Below are positions 43,783-52,613 of a stretch of 64,000 nucleotides of DNA, piece by piece. A program made the position numbers and the translations under genes. The notes under the pieces are model-generated. The model did no database searches. It saw only the letters and a program-made list of their open reading frames with translations, and was not told the origin of the DNA. The DNA lies in NCBI RefSeq assembly GCF_000620785.1, contig NZ_JIAI01000008.1:186001-250000 (forward strand). The letters are read 5' to 3'. Each line of letters opens with the position of its first letter. Position 1 is the first letter of the stretch. Source of the DNA: Actinospineispora acaciae DSM 45401 (GTDB lineage: Bacteria > Actinomycetota > Actinomycetes > Mycobacteriales > Pseudonocardiaceae).

Positions 43783-44712
43783 TCAGCGGGGGAAGCTGCG
43801 GGCGTCGACGGGGCTGGTGCGGGCCTTGCCGCCGGCGACCGGTTGGAGTGTCACGTCGTAGGCCGTGTAGTGGGTGCCGTCGGGCTGCTCGGTGGTGGTG
43901 AACGCCAGGGCCTGGTCGAACTGGGAGAAGCGGCAGGCGCGGGTGAACAGCCGGTCGGCGCCGCTCCAGTCCACGCCGAGGGTGTAGAAGACCTGGTAGC
44001 TGCCGTCGGAGATCTGGGCCAGCTCGGCCTTGGCGCCCTGCTGGATGTAGATCGACACCACCGGGGCGCCGTTCTGGGCCAGGGTCAGCACGGCGTCCGT
44101 CGCGTTGCCGTTCGTGATCGCCAGCCTGCCGAGGCCACCGCGCCCGGCGCCGTTGACGATCGCGCCGTTGTCCAGCCGGGTCTCCGGCATCGGGATCTTG
44201 TCGCCGGTGAAGTCGGCCCACTGGATGCCGGCGGCGCGCAGCTTCACGGCTGCCTCGCGCATCCGGTCCGCGCCGGGGCCGGCGCTGAGCGTGCTCATCA
44301 CCGACGGCGTGGCGCACAGCTCGAACGTCCGCACCCGGCCGGACACGCCGGACATGTCGTCGGCGAGCTGGCGCAGCCCGGCCAGCAGCGCGGCGTGCGG
44401 CTCGTCGAGGCCGGCGGGCGGGTTGATCGCGGCGAGCTGGTCGGCGGCCCGGCCGGTCGAGACGCCGGCGGTCGCGACGGTCCCGCCGACCGCGTCGTAC
44501 GGGCCGGCCGAGGCCACCGAGCGCCAGGACCCGGCCAGCGAGGCGTTCGTCGTGTTCAACAGTTGCTGGTACGCCTCGGGCGTCACCCTGGCCGGCGCGG
44601 GCGGCGGCTCCGGCGGGGCGCCCCCACAGCCGGCGACAACACCCAGCAACACCGCCCCGACCAGCAAGGACGCGACCGAGGACGGCCGGCCACGAACCCG
44701 AGATCGAACCAC
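43783..44712 (-). CDS. Lipoprotein of unknown function
   Basis: 309 residues with a lipoprotein signal peptide: basic start (VRSRVRGRP), hydrophobic core and lipobox GVVAGC, then GGAPPEPPPAPA as linker. The mature part has a helical first half (LLNTTNASLAGSW, LLAGLRQLADDM) and a beta-rich second half. Only two cysteines occur late (ELCATPS, TRACRF). GGGGGA precedes the GTG start. No family recognised. Some resemblance in style to actinobacterial sensor lipoproteins, not more. Confidence 0.7.
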   Translation of the reverse strand: MVRSRVRGRPSSVASLLVGAVLLGVVAGCGGAPPEPPPAPARVTPEAYQQLLNTTNASLAGSWRSVASAGPYDAVGGTVATAGVSTGRAADQLAAINPPAGLDEPHAALLAGLRQLADDMSGVSGRVRTFELCATPSVMSTLSAGPGADRMREAAVKLRAAGIQWADFTGDKIPMPETRLDNGAIVNGAGRGGLGRLAITNGNATDAVLTLAQNGAPVVSIYIQQGAKAELAQISDGSYQVFYTLGVDWSGADRLFTRACRFSQFDQALAFTTTEQPDGTHYTAYDVTLQPVAGGKARTSPVDARSFPR

Positions 44713-44844
44713 CGTCCCCCTTTAACCCCGTGAGCGGCCAACGGGAGCGGCCTTCAGGATCGTGAACCGCCCGTGCTGGTGTCAACGCCGTTCGTCGGCA
44801 ATTTGTGCTGAACAACCCTGTCGGGTGCGCCTTATGGTGGCCGC

Positions 44845-45549
44845 GTGCGCAGCGACCTGTTCGGCCCGACGCACGTCGAGGCCCAGACGACCGGCTCCGG
44901 GCTGACCCCGCAGAACTCCAAGATGCTCAAGGTAGCGCTGGACGGCGAGGTGATCGCCCGGCAGGGCGCCATGGTCGCCTACCAGGGGAAGATGAAGTTC
45001 CAGGCGCTCGGCTCGGGCGGGCTGGGGAAGTTCATCAAGAAGCGGCTGACCGGCGAGGGCATCCCGCTGATGCGGGTCAGCGGCAAGGGCGACCTCTTCC
45101 TGGCCGAGCGCGCCCGCGACGTGTTCGTCATCGACCTGGACGGCCCGGACGACGGGCTGACCATCAACGGCGCGAACGTGCTGGCCTTCGATCCGGGCCT
45201 GAGCTGGGACCTGAAGCGGGTGAAGGGCGTCGGCGCGCTGTCCACGTCCGGCCTTTTCAACTGCGTGTTCACCGGCAAGGGGCGGATCGCGATCACCTGC
45301 GAGGGCACGCCGGTGGTCCTGAGCGTGGACCAGCCGACCTACGCCGACCCGCAGGCCGCCGTGTGCTGGTCGGCCGGGCTGCGCACCGGGTTCCACCGCG
45401 CGGACCAGATCGGGGTGGGCACGCTGTTCGGGCGCAGCACCGGCGAGGGGTTCACCATGAGCTTCGCCGGGGACGGGTTCGTGGTGGTGCAGCCGTCCGA
45501 GGACGTGTCCGCCGAGGGGCTCGGCGGGGTCGGCAGCGGCGGCGAGTAG
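44845..45549 (+). CDS. AIM24 family protein
   Basis: 234 residues, beta-rich with repeated glycine turns: GEVIARQGAMVAYQGKMKFQ, GEGIPLMRVSGKGDLFLAE and SGLFNCVFTGKGRIAITCEGTPVVL match the AIM24/TIGR00266 beta-helix-like family. The bacterial function is unknown (a yeast homologue is mitochondrial). GTG 44845 appears leaderless, with TATGGT ending about 8 bases upstream. Followed by copy 3 of the dispersed repeat and a convergent TetR gene. Confidence 0.82.
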   Translation: MRSDLFGPTHVEAQTTGSGLTPQNSKMLKVALDGEVIARQGAMVAYQGKMKFQALGSGGLGKFIKKRLTGEGIPLMRVSGKGDLFLAERARDVFVIDLDGPDDGLTINGANVLAFDPGLSWDLKRVKGVGALSTSGLFNCVFTGKGRIAITCEGTPVVLSVDQPTYADPQAAVCWSAGLRTGFHRADQIGVGTLFGRSTGEGFTMSFAGDGFVVVQPSEDVSAEGLGGVGSGGE

Positions 45550-45625
45550 GCGGCCGCACACCCGGTTCGTACCCGGCACACCCGCTCCAGCACGTGTGCG
45601 GCACACGAAGTGGGTGTGCGGTCGC
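45550..45625. repeat. Copy 3 of dispersed inverted repeat
   Basis: Arms GCGGCCGCACACCCGGTTCG and its partner at 45605-45625 pair with 3 mismatches over 21 bp. The right half shares GCACGTGTGCGG and CGAAGTGGGTGTGCGG with copy 2. It exactly fills the gap between the convergent AIM24 and TetR genes. Confidence 0.7.
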
Positions 45626-46225
45626 CTAACCGACCAGCTCGCGGCGGACGAAGTCGACGAGGAGTTCGCGCATCACCGTGACGGTCATGCCGGGCACGCC
45701 GGTGAGCACCTGGATCGCGGCGCCGTCGGTGAGCGCGGTCAGGCGGCGGGTCACGTCGTCGACGTCCACCTCGGCGCGGAACACCCCCTGCCGCTGGCCG
45801 CGACGGACGATCCGGGCCACCGCCTCCTGCCAGCGCGCGTAGAACCGGTTGTGCACCGGGCGCAGCTCGGGGCGGATGGTCGCCTCGGCCCAGAACTGCA
45901 TCCACACCGACCACTCGTCACGGACCCGGCCGACGGCGGGCAGCTGCATGTCGATGAGCTTGAGCAGCCGCTGGTGCGCGTCGTCGATGCGGCGCAGCTC
46001 GGCGGTCTGGCGCTCGAACGCGCGGTCCACCGTGTGCTGCAGCGCGGCGGTGAGCACGTCGTTCTTGCCGGGGAAGTAGTAGTGCACGGCGCCGGTGCTG
46101 GTGCCCACCGCGCGGGCGATGTCCGCGATCCGGACCGCGTGGTAGCCGCGCTCGGCGATCAGCGCCCCGGCGGCGTCCAGGATCGCGACGCGCCGGCGCT
46201 CCTCGAGGTCGGTCTGGACGGGCAC
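45626..46225 (-). CDS. TetR-family regulator of the divergent acyl-CoA operon
   Basis: 199 residues. HTH: ILDAAGALIAERGYHAVRIADIARAVGTSTGAVHYYFPGKNDVL (about residues 15-58), with the BetI/TetR C-terminal type (WMQFWAEA, DGAAIQVLTG). GTG 46225 looks leaderless: on the minus strand a consensus TATGAT (46237-46232) ends 6 bases before it. Starting at ATG 46270 would run the coding sequence through that promoter. An 18-bp perfect palindrome (46299-46316) in the gap is its likely operator, controlling the SDR operon and itself. Confidence 0.85.
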   Translation of the reverse strand: MPVQTDLEERRRVAILDAAGALIAERGYHAVRIADIARAVGTSTGAVHYYFPGKNDVLTAALQHTVDRAFERQTAELRRIDDAHQRLLKLIDMQLPAVGRVRDEWSVWMQFWAEATIRPELRPVHNRFYARWQEAVARIVRRGQRQGVFRAEVDVDDVTRRLTALTDGAAIQVLTGVPGMTVTVMRELLVDFVRRELVG

Positions 46226-46298
46226 CGTCCGATCATAGCGCGGACTGACTCGATCATCAGATAGCAACATCCCTTGACAAAGGCCTTACCGTCAGGAG

Positions 46299-46316
46299 TG
46301 ACTGACGCGTCAGTCA
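46299..46316. promoter_or_regulatory. Perfect 18-bp palindromic TetR operator
   Basis: TGACTGACGCGTCAGTCA is an exact palindrome. It follows a TTGACA -35 (46274-46279) of the rightward operon by about 20 bp, where binding would block the -10/start region. The leftward TATGAT of the regulator lies 62 bp away. Confidence 0.7.
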
Positions 46317-46346
46317 GATCGCGGATCCGGGGCGGGAGGGCCGGCG

Positions 46347-47174
46347 ATGGCGGGTGACCGGACGGGGAGCGTGCTGCGGGCCGATGCGCTGGCCGGCCGG
46401 GTGGCGCTGGTGACCGGCGGCGGCACCGGGCTGGGCCGGGCGACCGCGCTGGAGCTGGCGGGGGCCGGCGCGGACCTGGTGCTGGCCGGGCGCCGGGCGC
46501 AGCCGCTGGAGAAGGTGCGGGCGGAGGTCGCCGAGCTGGGCCGGCGCGCGCTGGTGGTGCCCACTGACGTGCGGGAGGAGGCTCAGGTCGGCGCGCTGGT
46601 GGACGCCGCGCTGGCCGGGTTCGGCCGGGTCGACGTGCTGGTGAACAACGCGGGCGGTCAGTTCGCCGCGCCCGCCGAGCGGATCACCCCCAAGGGCTGG
46701 CGGGCGGTGCACCGGCTGGCGGTGGACGCGGCGTGGGTGCTGACCCGCGAGGTGGCGGACCGCGCCATGATCCCGAACCGGGGCGGCGTGATCTTCTTCC
46801 TGGCGTTCTCGCCGCGCCGGGGGATTCCGTCCATGGTGCACGCCACGTCCGCGCGCGCCGCGCTGGAGAACCTGGCCGCCGGGCTGTCGCTGGAGTGGGG
46901 TCGCTACGGCATCCGGACGGTGTGCGTGGCGCCGGGCACGATCCGCACGGACGGGCTGGCCGCGAACTACTCCGAGGCGGACCGGGAGCGGTGGGCGCGG
47001 GCGGTACCGCTGGGACGGCTGGGCGAGCCCGGCGAGGTGGCCGGGATGGTCGCGTTCCTGGCCAGCCCGGCGGGCGGGTACGTCACCGGCACGACGGTGG
47101 TGGTGGACGGCGGCGCGGACGCCTGGGGCATGGGCTATCCGGCGCCGGACCCCGAGCCCCGGGCCGAGCGGTGA
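46347..47174 (+). CDS. SDR-family oxidoreductase lacking the canonical Tyr-x3-Lys
   Basis: 275 residues. Rossmann motif TGGGTGLG (TGxxxGxG), PTDVRE, VNNAGG and the C-terminal GYVTGTTVVVDGG are typical SDR. Where YxxxK is expected the sequence is VHATSARAAL: Tyr is replaced by Ala and Lys by Arg. Peroxisomal-type 2,4-dienoyl-CoA reductases also lack that Tyr, so an acyl-CoA reductase is plausible given the neighbours. GGGAGG precedes ATG 46347. Overlaps the next gene (GTGA) at the head of a five-gene operon. Confidence 0.85.
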   Translation: MAGDRTGSVLRADALAGRVALVTGGGTGLGRATALELAGAGADLVLAGRRAQPLEKVRAEVAELGRRALVVPTDVREEAQVGALVDAALAGFGRVDVLVNNAGGQFAAPAERITPKGWRAVHRLAVDAAWVLTREVADRAMIPNRGGVIFFLAFSPRRGIPSMVHATSARAALENLAAGLSLEWGRYGIRTVCVAPGTIRTDGLAANYSEADRERWARAVPLGRLGEPGEVAGMVAFLASPAGGYVTGTTVVVDGGADAWGMGYPAPDPEPRAER

Positions 47175-49204
47175 CCGGCCGGGATCTCCGGGCGTTGTTC
47201 GACCCGGCGTCGGTCGCGGTGGTCGGGGCCAGCGACGACGAGTCGAAGTACGGCAACTGGATCGGCGCGCAGGCGCTGCGGATGGCGCCGGAGCGCCCGG
47301 TGTACCTGGTCAACCGGCGGGCGGCGACGGTGCTCGGGCGGGCGGCGTACCCGTCGCTGGCCGGTGCGCCGGGTCCGGCGGAGCTGGTGGTGATCGCGGT
47401 GCCGGCGGCCGGGTTCGAGGCGGCGGTGGACGAGGCGCTGGACGCCGGCGCGCGGGCGATCGTGGGGATCAGCGCCGGGTTCGCCGAGCTGGGGCCGGAG
47501 GGGCGCGCGCTGCAGGACCGGGTGGCGAAGCGGGTGCGGGCGGCCGGCGCGGTGCTGCTCGGGCCGAACTGCCTGGGCGTGGCCGACTCCACGACCGGGC
47601 TCACGCTGGCGTCGAACCCGCTGCCGGCCGGCCCGGTGAGCCTGCTGTCGCAGAGCGGGAACATGGCGCTGGAGCTGAGCCGGTTCCTGGCCGGGCGCGG
47701 GCTCGGGTTCGCCCGGTTCGCCTCCCTGGGCAACCAGGCCGACCTCGGCGCCGCCGACCTGATCCGGGCCTGCACCACGCACCACGGCACCGAGATCGTG
47801 GCGGTGTACTGCGAGGACTTCGGCGACGGGCGCGCGTTCGTGACCGCCGCCGCCGAGGCCACCTCGGCGGGCAAGCCGGTGCTGCTCCTCACCGTCGGCG
47901 CCAGCGCGGCGTCGGTGCGCGGCGCGCGGTCGCACACCGGGTCGATGACCACGGACGGTGCGGTGATCGACGCGGCCTGCCGGGCCGGCGGGGTGTACCG
48001 GGTGGCGTCGCCGCGCGAGCTGGCGGACCTGGCCTCGGCGCTGCGCGGGTGCGCCGGGCCGGTGCGGCGGGTGGGGGTGATCGCGGACGGTGGCGGGCAC
48101 GGCGCCGTCGCCTCGGATCTTGCCGAGGCGGCCGGCCTGGCGGTGCCGGAGTTCTCGCCGGCCCTGGTCGCGGGCCTGCGCGCGGAGCTGCCGCCGTCGG
48201 CGAACGTGACCAACCCCGTCGACCTGGCCGGCGCCGGCGAGCGGGACATCTCCTCGTTCGGGCGGGTGCTGGCCGCCGCACTGGCCGACGAGGAGGTGGA
48301 CGGCGTGCTGGTGACCGGCTACTTCGGCGGCTACCGCGAGTACGGACCGGCGCTGGCCGCCGCCGAGGTGGCCGAGGCGCACACCCTGGCCGGGCACGTG
48401 CGGGCGCACGGCAAGCCGGTCGCGGTGCACACCATGCACCCGGACAGCCCGGCCGCCCGGGTGCTGGCCGAGCACGGCGTGCCGGTGTTCGCCGCGGTCG
48501 AGGACGCCCTGCGCACGCTGGCGCTGCTCGGCACCGGCGGCACCGTACGCCCCGCCGCAACCCCGACCGCCGCGGCGCCTCCGGTGACCGGCGACGGATA
48601 CGCCGAAGCCCGCGCGCTGCTCGCGGCCGGCGGCGTCCGGTACCCGCCGGCGTCGGTCGTCCACACCGAAGAGCAGGCCGTGGACGCGGCGGAGCGGATC
48701 GGCTACCCGGTGGTGCTCAAGGCGCTCGGCCCGGTGCACAAGTCCGACCTCGGCGGCGTGGCGCTCGGCCTGCGCTGCGCCGACGAGCTGCGCGCCGCAT
48801 TCCGAGACATCTACAAGTTGTCCGGCTACAGCGTAGAGGCGATGGCCGACACCGCCGGCGGCGTCGAGCTTATCGCCGGCGTGCACACCGACCCGCGCTT
48901 CGGCCCGGTCGCGATGGTCGGCCTGGGCGGGGTGTTCACCGAGGTGCTGCGCGACGTGGCGTTCGCGCTCGCGCCGGTCACCGCCGAGACGGCCCACGGG
49001 CTGCTCACCGGACTGCGCGGCGCGGCGCTGCTGCGCGGGGCGCGCGGCCGTCGCCCGGTCGACCTGGACGCCGCCGCCCGCGCCGTCGCCGCGATCACTC
49101 AGGTCGCCGCCGCACACCCGGAGATCGCCGAACTGGAGGTCAACCCGCTGCTGGTCACGCCGAACGGCGCGGTCGGCCTGGACGCCCGCATCGCGCTCGC
49201 CTGA
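47171..49204 (+). CDS. NDP-forming acyl-CoA synthetase, fused alpha-beta type
   Basis: 677 residues. N-terminal CoA-binding Rossmann domain (LFDPASVAVVGASDDESKYG), succinyl-CoA-ligase-like domains with GPNCLGVAD, SQSGNMALELS and the phospho-His segment RGARSHTGSM, then a C-terminal ATP-grasp domain (GYPVVLKALGPVHKSDLGGV, ELEVNPLLV). The family activates acetate, pimelate-like or other carboxylates with NTP. GTG 47171 overlaps the SDR stop. It supplies the acyl-CoA for the dehydrogenase and hydratase that follow. Confidence 0.9.
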   Translation: MTGRDLRALFDPASVAVVGASDDESKYGNWIGAQALRMAPERPVYLVNRRAATVLGRAAYPSLAGAPGPAELVVIAVPAAGFEAAVDEALDAGARAIVGISAGFAELGPEGRALQDRVAKRVRAAGAVLLGPNCLGVADSTTGLTLASNPLPAGPVSLLSQSGNMALELSRFLAGRGLGFARFASLGNQADLGAADLIRACTTHHGTEIVAVYCEDFGDGRAFVTAAAEATSAGKPVLLLTVGASAASVRGARSHTGSMTTDGAVIDAACRAGGVYRVASPRELADLASALRGCAGPVRRVGVIADGGGHGAVASDLAEAAGLAVPEFSPALVAGLRAELPPSANVTNPVDLAGAGERDISSFGRVLAAALADEEVDGVLVTGYFGGYREYGPALAAAEVAEAHTLAGHVRAHGKPVAVHTMHPDSPAARVLAEHGVPVFAAVEDALRTLALLGTGGTVRPAATPTAAAPPVTGDGYAEARALLAAGGVRYPPASVVHTEEQAVDAAERIGYPVVLKALGPVHKSDLGGVALGLRCADELRAAFRDIYKLSGYSVEAMADTAGGVELIAGVHTDPRFGPVAMVGLGGVFTEVLRDVAFALAPVTAETAHGLLTGLRGAALLRGARGRRPVDLDAAARAVAAITQVAAAHPEIAELEVNPLLVTPNGAVGLDARIALA

Positions 49205-49224
49205 CCCACGGAAGGAACGACACG

Positions 49225-50409
49225 ATGGACTTCGCCCTCACCCCACGGTTGGCCGAGCTCAAACAGCGCGCCGCCGACCTCACCGCCAAGATCATCCCGT
49301 ACGAGGCCGAGTGCGAGCGCAACAACGGCCTCTCGCCGGACGCGCACGCCGCGATCCGCCAGGAGGTGCTGGCCAGCGGCCTGCAGGCGATCAACACGCC
49401 GGTCGAGTGGGGCGGCGCCGGGCTGACCGTGCTCGAACAGGTGGTCGTCCAGGACGAGCTGGGCAAGCTCACCAACGCGCTGTGGGACACCGTGTGGCGC
49501 CCGGCCAACCCGCTGGTGCACGCCACACAGGCGCAGCGCGAGCGCTACCTGGTCCCGGACGCGCGCGGCGAGCGCCGCGACGCGGTGGCCATCACCGAAC
49601 CGGAGGCCGGCTCCGACCCGTCCGCGATCGCCACCACCGCCGCCCGCGACGGGAACGGCTACGTGATCAACGGCGAGAAGTGGTTCGTCACCGTCGGCGA
49701 CGCGGCCGACTTCCTGCTCGTGCTCGCGAACGTCCCCGAGGGCGGGCCCACCATGTTCCTGGTCGACACCGACACCCCCGGGGTACGGATCAAGCACGTG
49801 CCCCGCTACACCCACACGTTCGTCTACGAACACCCCGAGTTCGTGTTCGACGACGTCCGGGTCGGCGAGGACGCCGTCCTCGGCGGCGTCGGCCGGGGCT
49901 ACGAGCTGACCAGGGACTGGTTCACCGAGGAGCGGCTGATGATCGGCGCCCGCACCATCGGCGCCGCCGAACGCGCGCTGACCCTGGCCACCGACTGGGC
50001 CAAGGCGCGCACCCAGGGTGGCACCAGGCTGATCGACCGCCAGCTCATCCAGGCCATGATCGCCGACTCGGTGGTGGACATCGCCACCAACCGGGCGCTC
50101 ACCCACCAGGTGGCCTGGGAGTTCGACACCGCCTCCCAGTCCGACGCCGACACCAGAAAGACGCTGCACGCCAAGGCAGCCACGGTGAAGCTGGCCGCGT
50201 CCGAGGCGTCCAACCGGGTCGCCGACAGGTGCGTGCAGATCTTCGGCGGCCGCGGCTACATCCGCGAGTACGCCGTGGAGCGGCTGTGGCGCGAGCTGCG
50301 GGTGGACCGGATCTGGGAGGGCACCTCGGAGATCCAACGGCTGGTGATCGCGAACGAGGCCGACAAGCGCGGCCTGGACGGCCTGCTCTCGTTCCGTACC
50401 GCCGGATGA
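49225..50409 (+). CDS. Acyl-CoA dehydrogenase
   Basis: 394 residues, flavin-dependent alpha,beta-desaturation of an acyl-CoA. FAD/substrate motifs AITEPEAGSD, GEKWFVT and the region RCVQIFGGRGYIREYAVERLWRELRVDRIWEGTSEIQRL with the catalytic Glu in WEGTSE are present. GGAAGGA sits 8 bases before ATG 49225. Its stop overlaps the hydratase start (ATGA). Substrate not deducible; the group resembles medium/branched-chain dehydrogenases. Confidence 0.93.
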   Translation: MDFALTPRLAELKQRAADLTAKIIPYEAECERNNGLSPDAHAAIRQEVLASGLQAINTPVEWGGAGLTVLEQVVVQDELGKLTNALWDTVWRPANPLVHATQAQRERYLVPDARGERRDAVAITEPEAGSDPSAIATTAARDGNGYVINGEKWFVTVGDAADFLLVLANVPEGGPTMFLVDTDTPGVRIKHVPRYTHTFVYEHPEFVFDDVRVGEDAVLGGVGRGYELTRDWFTEERLMIGARTIGAAERALTLATDWAKARTQGGTRLIDRQLIQAMIADSVVDIATNRALTHQVAWEFDTASQSDADTRKTLHAKAATVKLAASEASNRVADRCVQIFGGRGYIREYAVERLWRELRVDRIWEGTSEIQRLVIANEADKRGLDGLLSFRTAG

Positions 50410-51128
50410 CCGCCGTCGAGGTCGGCGTCGAGGTCGCGGCCGACGGCGAGGTCGCGGTGGTCACGCTGCGCCGCGAACGCAAGCTCAACGCGCTGTCCAC
50501 CGGCCTGGAGCACGAGCTGCTGGCCGCGCTCGGCTCGGCCCGGGTGACGACCAGCCGGGCGGTGGTGGTCACCGGCGGGGGCACGGTGTTCTCCGCCGGC
50601 GCGGACGTCGACGAACTGCGGGACATGACCCCGGAGGCGATCGCGGAGTACTACCGGGGCTCCGGGCGGGTGTACGAGCGGCTGGCCGGCCTGCCCCAGC
50701 CCACGGTGGCCGCGATCACCGGCTACTGCCTCGGCGGCGGCCTGGAGCTCGCGCTGGCCGCCGACCTGCGGGTGGCCGACCCGCGCGCGGTGTTCGGCCT
50801 GCCCGAGGTGGGGCTGGGCATCCTGCCGTCCTCCGGCGGGATCGCGCGCCTGGTCCGCGCCCTCGGCCCGGCCCGCACCCGCGACCTGGTGCTGCGCGCC
50901 CGCCGCTTCGGCCCCGACCAGGCCGAGCGCTGGGGCCTGCTCACCGAGGTCACCGAGACCGGCGAACACCTGGCTCGCGCGCTGGCGCTCGCGCACGAAC
51001 TGACCGCCCTACCCCCGCCCGCCCTGGCCGTCACCAAGCAGGTCATCGACGCCGCCGCCGAGTCCTCGCACCACACCGCGCTGCTGCTCGAACGGCTCGC
51101 CTACACCGCGCTCCATCGCACCACCTGA
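50406..51128 (+). CDS. Enoyl-CoA hydratase/isomerase
   Basis: 240-residue crotonase-fold protein. The first oxyanion-hole segment is FSAGADVDELRDM and the second is GYCLGGGLELALAADLRVAD; GLPEVGLGILPSSGG follows, with Glu in the first catalytic position and Ser-Ser where many hydratases carry Gly-Gly plus the second Glu. It may therefore be a hydratase or an isomerase. Coupled to the acyl-CoA dehydrogenase by ATGA and followed by the permease after 18 bp. Confidence 0.88.
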   Translation: MTAVEVGVEVAADGEVAVVTLRRERKLNALSTGLEHELLAALGSARVTTSRAVVVTGGGTVFSAGADVDELRDMTPEAIAEYYRGSGRVYERLAGLPQPTVAAITGYCLGGGLELALAADLRVADPRAVFGLPEVGLGILPSSGGIARLVRALGPARTRDLVLRARRFGPDQAERWGLLTEVTETGEHLARALALAHELTALPPPALAVTKQVIDAAAESSHHTALLLERLAYTALHRTT

Positions 51129-51146
51129 AACCCGCCCGGAGGAGTC

Positions 51147-52574
51147 ATGGACACCGTCGTCAACTCCCGAACCGCCGGCATCGAGGCCCGCTCGATCGAC
51201 TACGTGCCGCTGCGCGAACGGCACGGAAAGGCCTGGCACCTGTGGCCGGTGTGGTTCACCGGCGACGCCCACCTGGCCACCGTGGCCACCGGCGCGATCG
51301 GCATCGGCCTCGGCGCGAACCTGCTGTGGACAATGGTGGCCATCGTCGCCGGGTCCGCGTTCGGGACGTTCTTCATGGCGTTCCACTCCTCGCAGGGGCC
51401 CCAGCTCGGGCTGCCGCAGATGATCCAGTCCCGCCCGCAGTTCGGCTACCTGGGCGCGCTGCTGGTGTGGGTGGTCGCGCTGGTCACCTACGTCGGCTAC
51501 AACGCGTTCAACCAGCTGCTCGCCGGCGAGGCCGCGCACCTGCTGGTCGGGGTGGACGCCACGGCGGCGTACCTGGTGTTCACGGTGATCGCGCTCGGGC
51601 TGGCGCTGTTCGGCTACGACTGGATCCACAAGGCGCAGCGCTGGCTGGCCTACGGGCTGACCGCCGCGCTGGCGGTGTTCACCGTGGGCATCGGGTTCAC
51701 CGGCGAGATCCCGGCCGGCCAGTTCGACCCGGCCGGGTTCAGCGGCACCGCGTTCGCGTCCCAGTTCTTCGTCGCGGCCGCCTACCAGCTCAGCTGGGCG
51801 ATCTACGTGTCCGACTACTCCCGCTACCTGCCCCGCACGATCGGGGTCGGCGCCACGTTCTGGTGGACCTACCTGGGCGCGACCATCGGCGGCGCGTGGA
51901 TGATGGCCGTCGGTGCGGTGGCCGCGGCGGCGAACGGCAAGCTGAACGTCTCCGAGCAGATCCGCCAGGCCGGCGACGCGATAGCCCCCGGCTTCGGCGC
52001 GGTCCTGCTGGTGCTCGCGCTGGCCGGCCTGATCACGATCACCGGCCTGAACTTCTACGGCGGTTCGCTGACGCTGCTGTCCATCGCGGACTCGGTGCGC
52101 CCGATCCGCCGGAGCAGGGCCGAGCGGGTGGTGGCGCTGCTGTGCTGCGGGGTGGTGGCCACGGCGGTCGCGCTGTCCGCGTCCGGGAACTTCCTGCACA
52201 TGTTCGAGGGGTTCCTGGGCGTGCTGTTGCTGCTGTTCACCCCGTGGACGGCGATCAACCTGGTGGACTTCTTCCTGGTCAGGCACACGCACTACTCGAT
52301 CCGCGAGATCTTCAACCCGAACGGCATCTACGGGCGGTGGGGCTGGCGCGGGCTGGTGGCGTACCTGCTCGGGTTCCTGGTGATGGTGCCGTTCGCCAAG
52401 ACCGGCCTGTTCGTCGGCCCGGTGGCCGCCGCGCTGGGCACCGACATCGGGATGATCCCCGGCCTGATCGTCTCCGGCGGGGCGTACCTGCTGTTCTGCC
52501 GGGGCCTGGACCTGGCCGCCGAACGGGCCGCGATCGCCGACGCCGACGCCGGCCTCGAACCGGATGTGACTTGA
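51147..52574 (+). CDS. NCS1-type purine-cytosine permease family transporter
   Basis: 475 residues, about 12 TM segments. The N-terminal LRERHGKAWHLWPVWFTGDAHLATVATGAIG and TM blocks LPQMIQSRPQFGYLGAL and WAIYVSDYSRYLP match the purine-cytosine permease branch of NCS1 (cation/nucleobase, hydantoin or allantoin symport). GGAGGAG precedes ATG 51147. As last gene of the acyl-CoA operon it suggests that the imported substrate is a heterocyclic or nucleobase-like carboxylate; inference. Confidence 0.88.
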   Translation: MDTVVNSRTAGIEARSIDYVPLRERHGKAWHLWPVWFTGDAHLATVATGAIGIGLGANLLWTMVAIVAGSAFGTFFMAFHSSQGPQLGLPQMIQSRPQFGYLGALLVWVVALVTYVGYNAFNQLLAGEAAHLLVGVDATAAYLVFTVIALGLALFGYDWIHKAQRWLAYGLTAALAVFTVGIGFTGEIPAGQFDPAGFSGTAFASQFFVAAAYQLSWAIYVSDYSRYLPRTIGVGATFWWTYLGATIGGAWMMAVGAVAAAANGKLNVSEQIRQAGDAIAPGFGAVLLVLALAGLITITGLNFYGGSLTLLSIADSVRPIRRSRAERVVALLCCGVVATAVALSASGNFLHMFEGFLGVLLLLFTPWTAINLVDFFLVRHTHYSIREIFNPNGIYGRWGWRGLVAYLLGFLVMVPFAKTGLFVGPVAAALGTDIGMIPGLIVSGGAYLLFCRGLDLAAERAAIADADAGLEPDVT

Positions 52575-52613
52575 CGCCACCGGACGTCACCCCGCTGTGG
52601 CACCATCTGCGTC

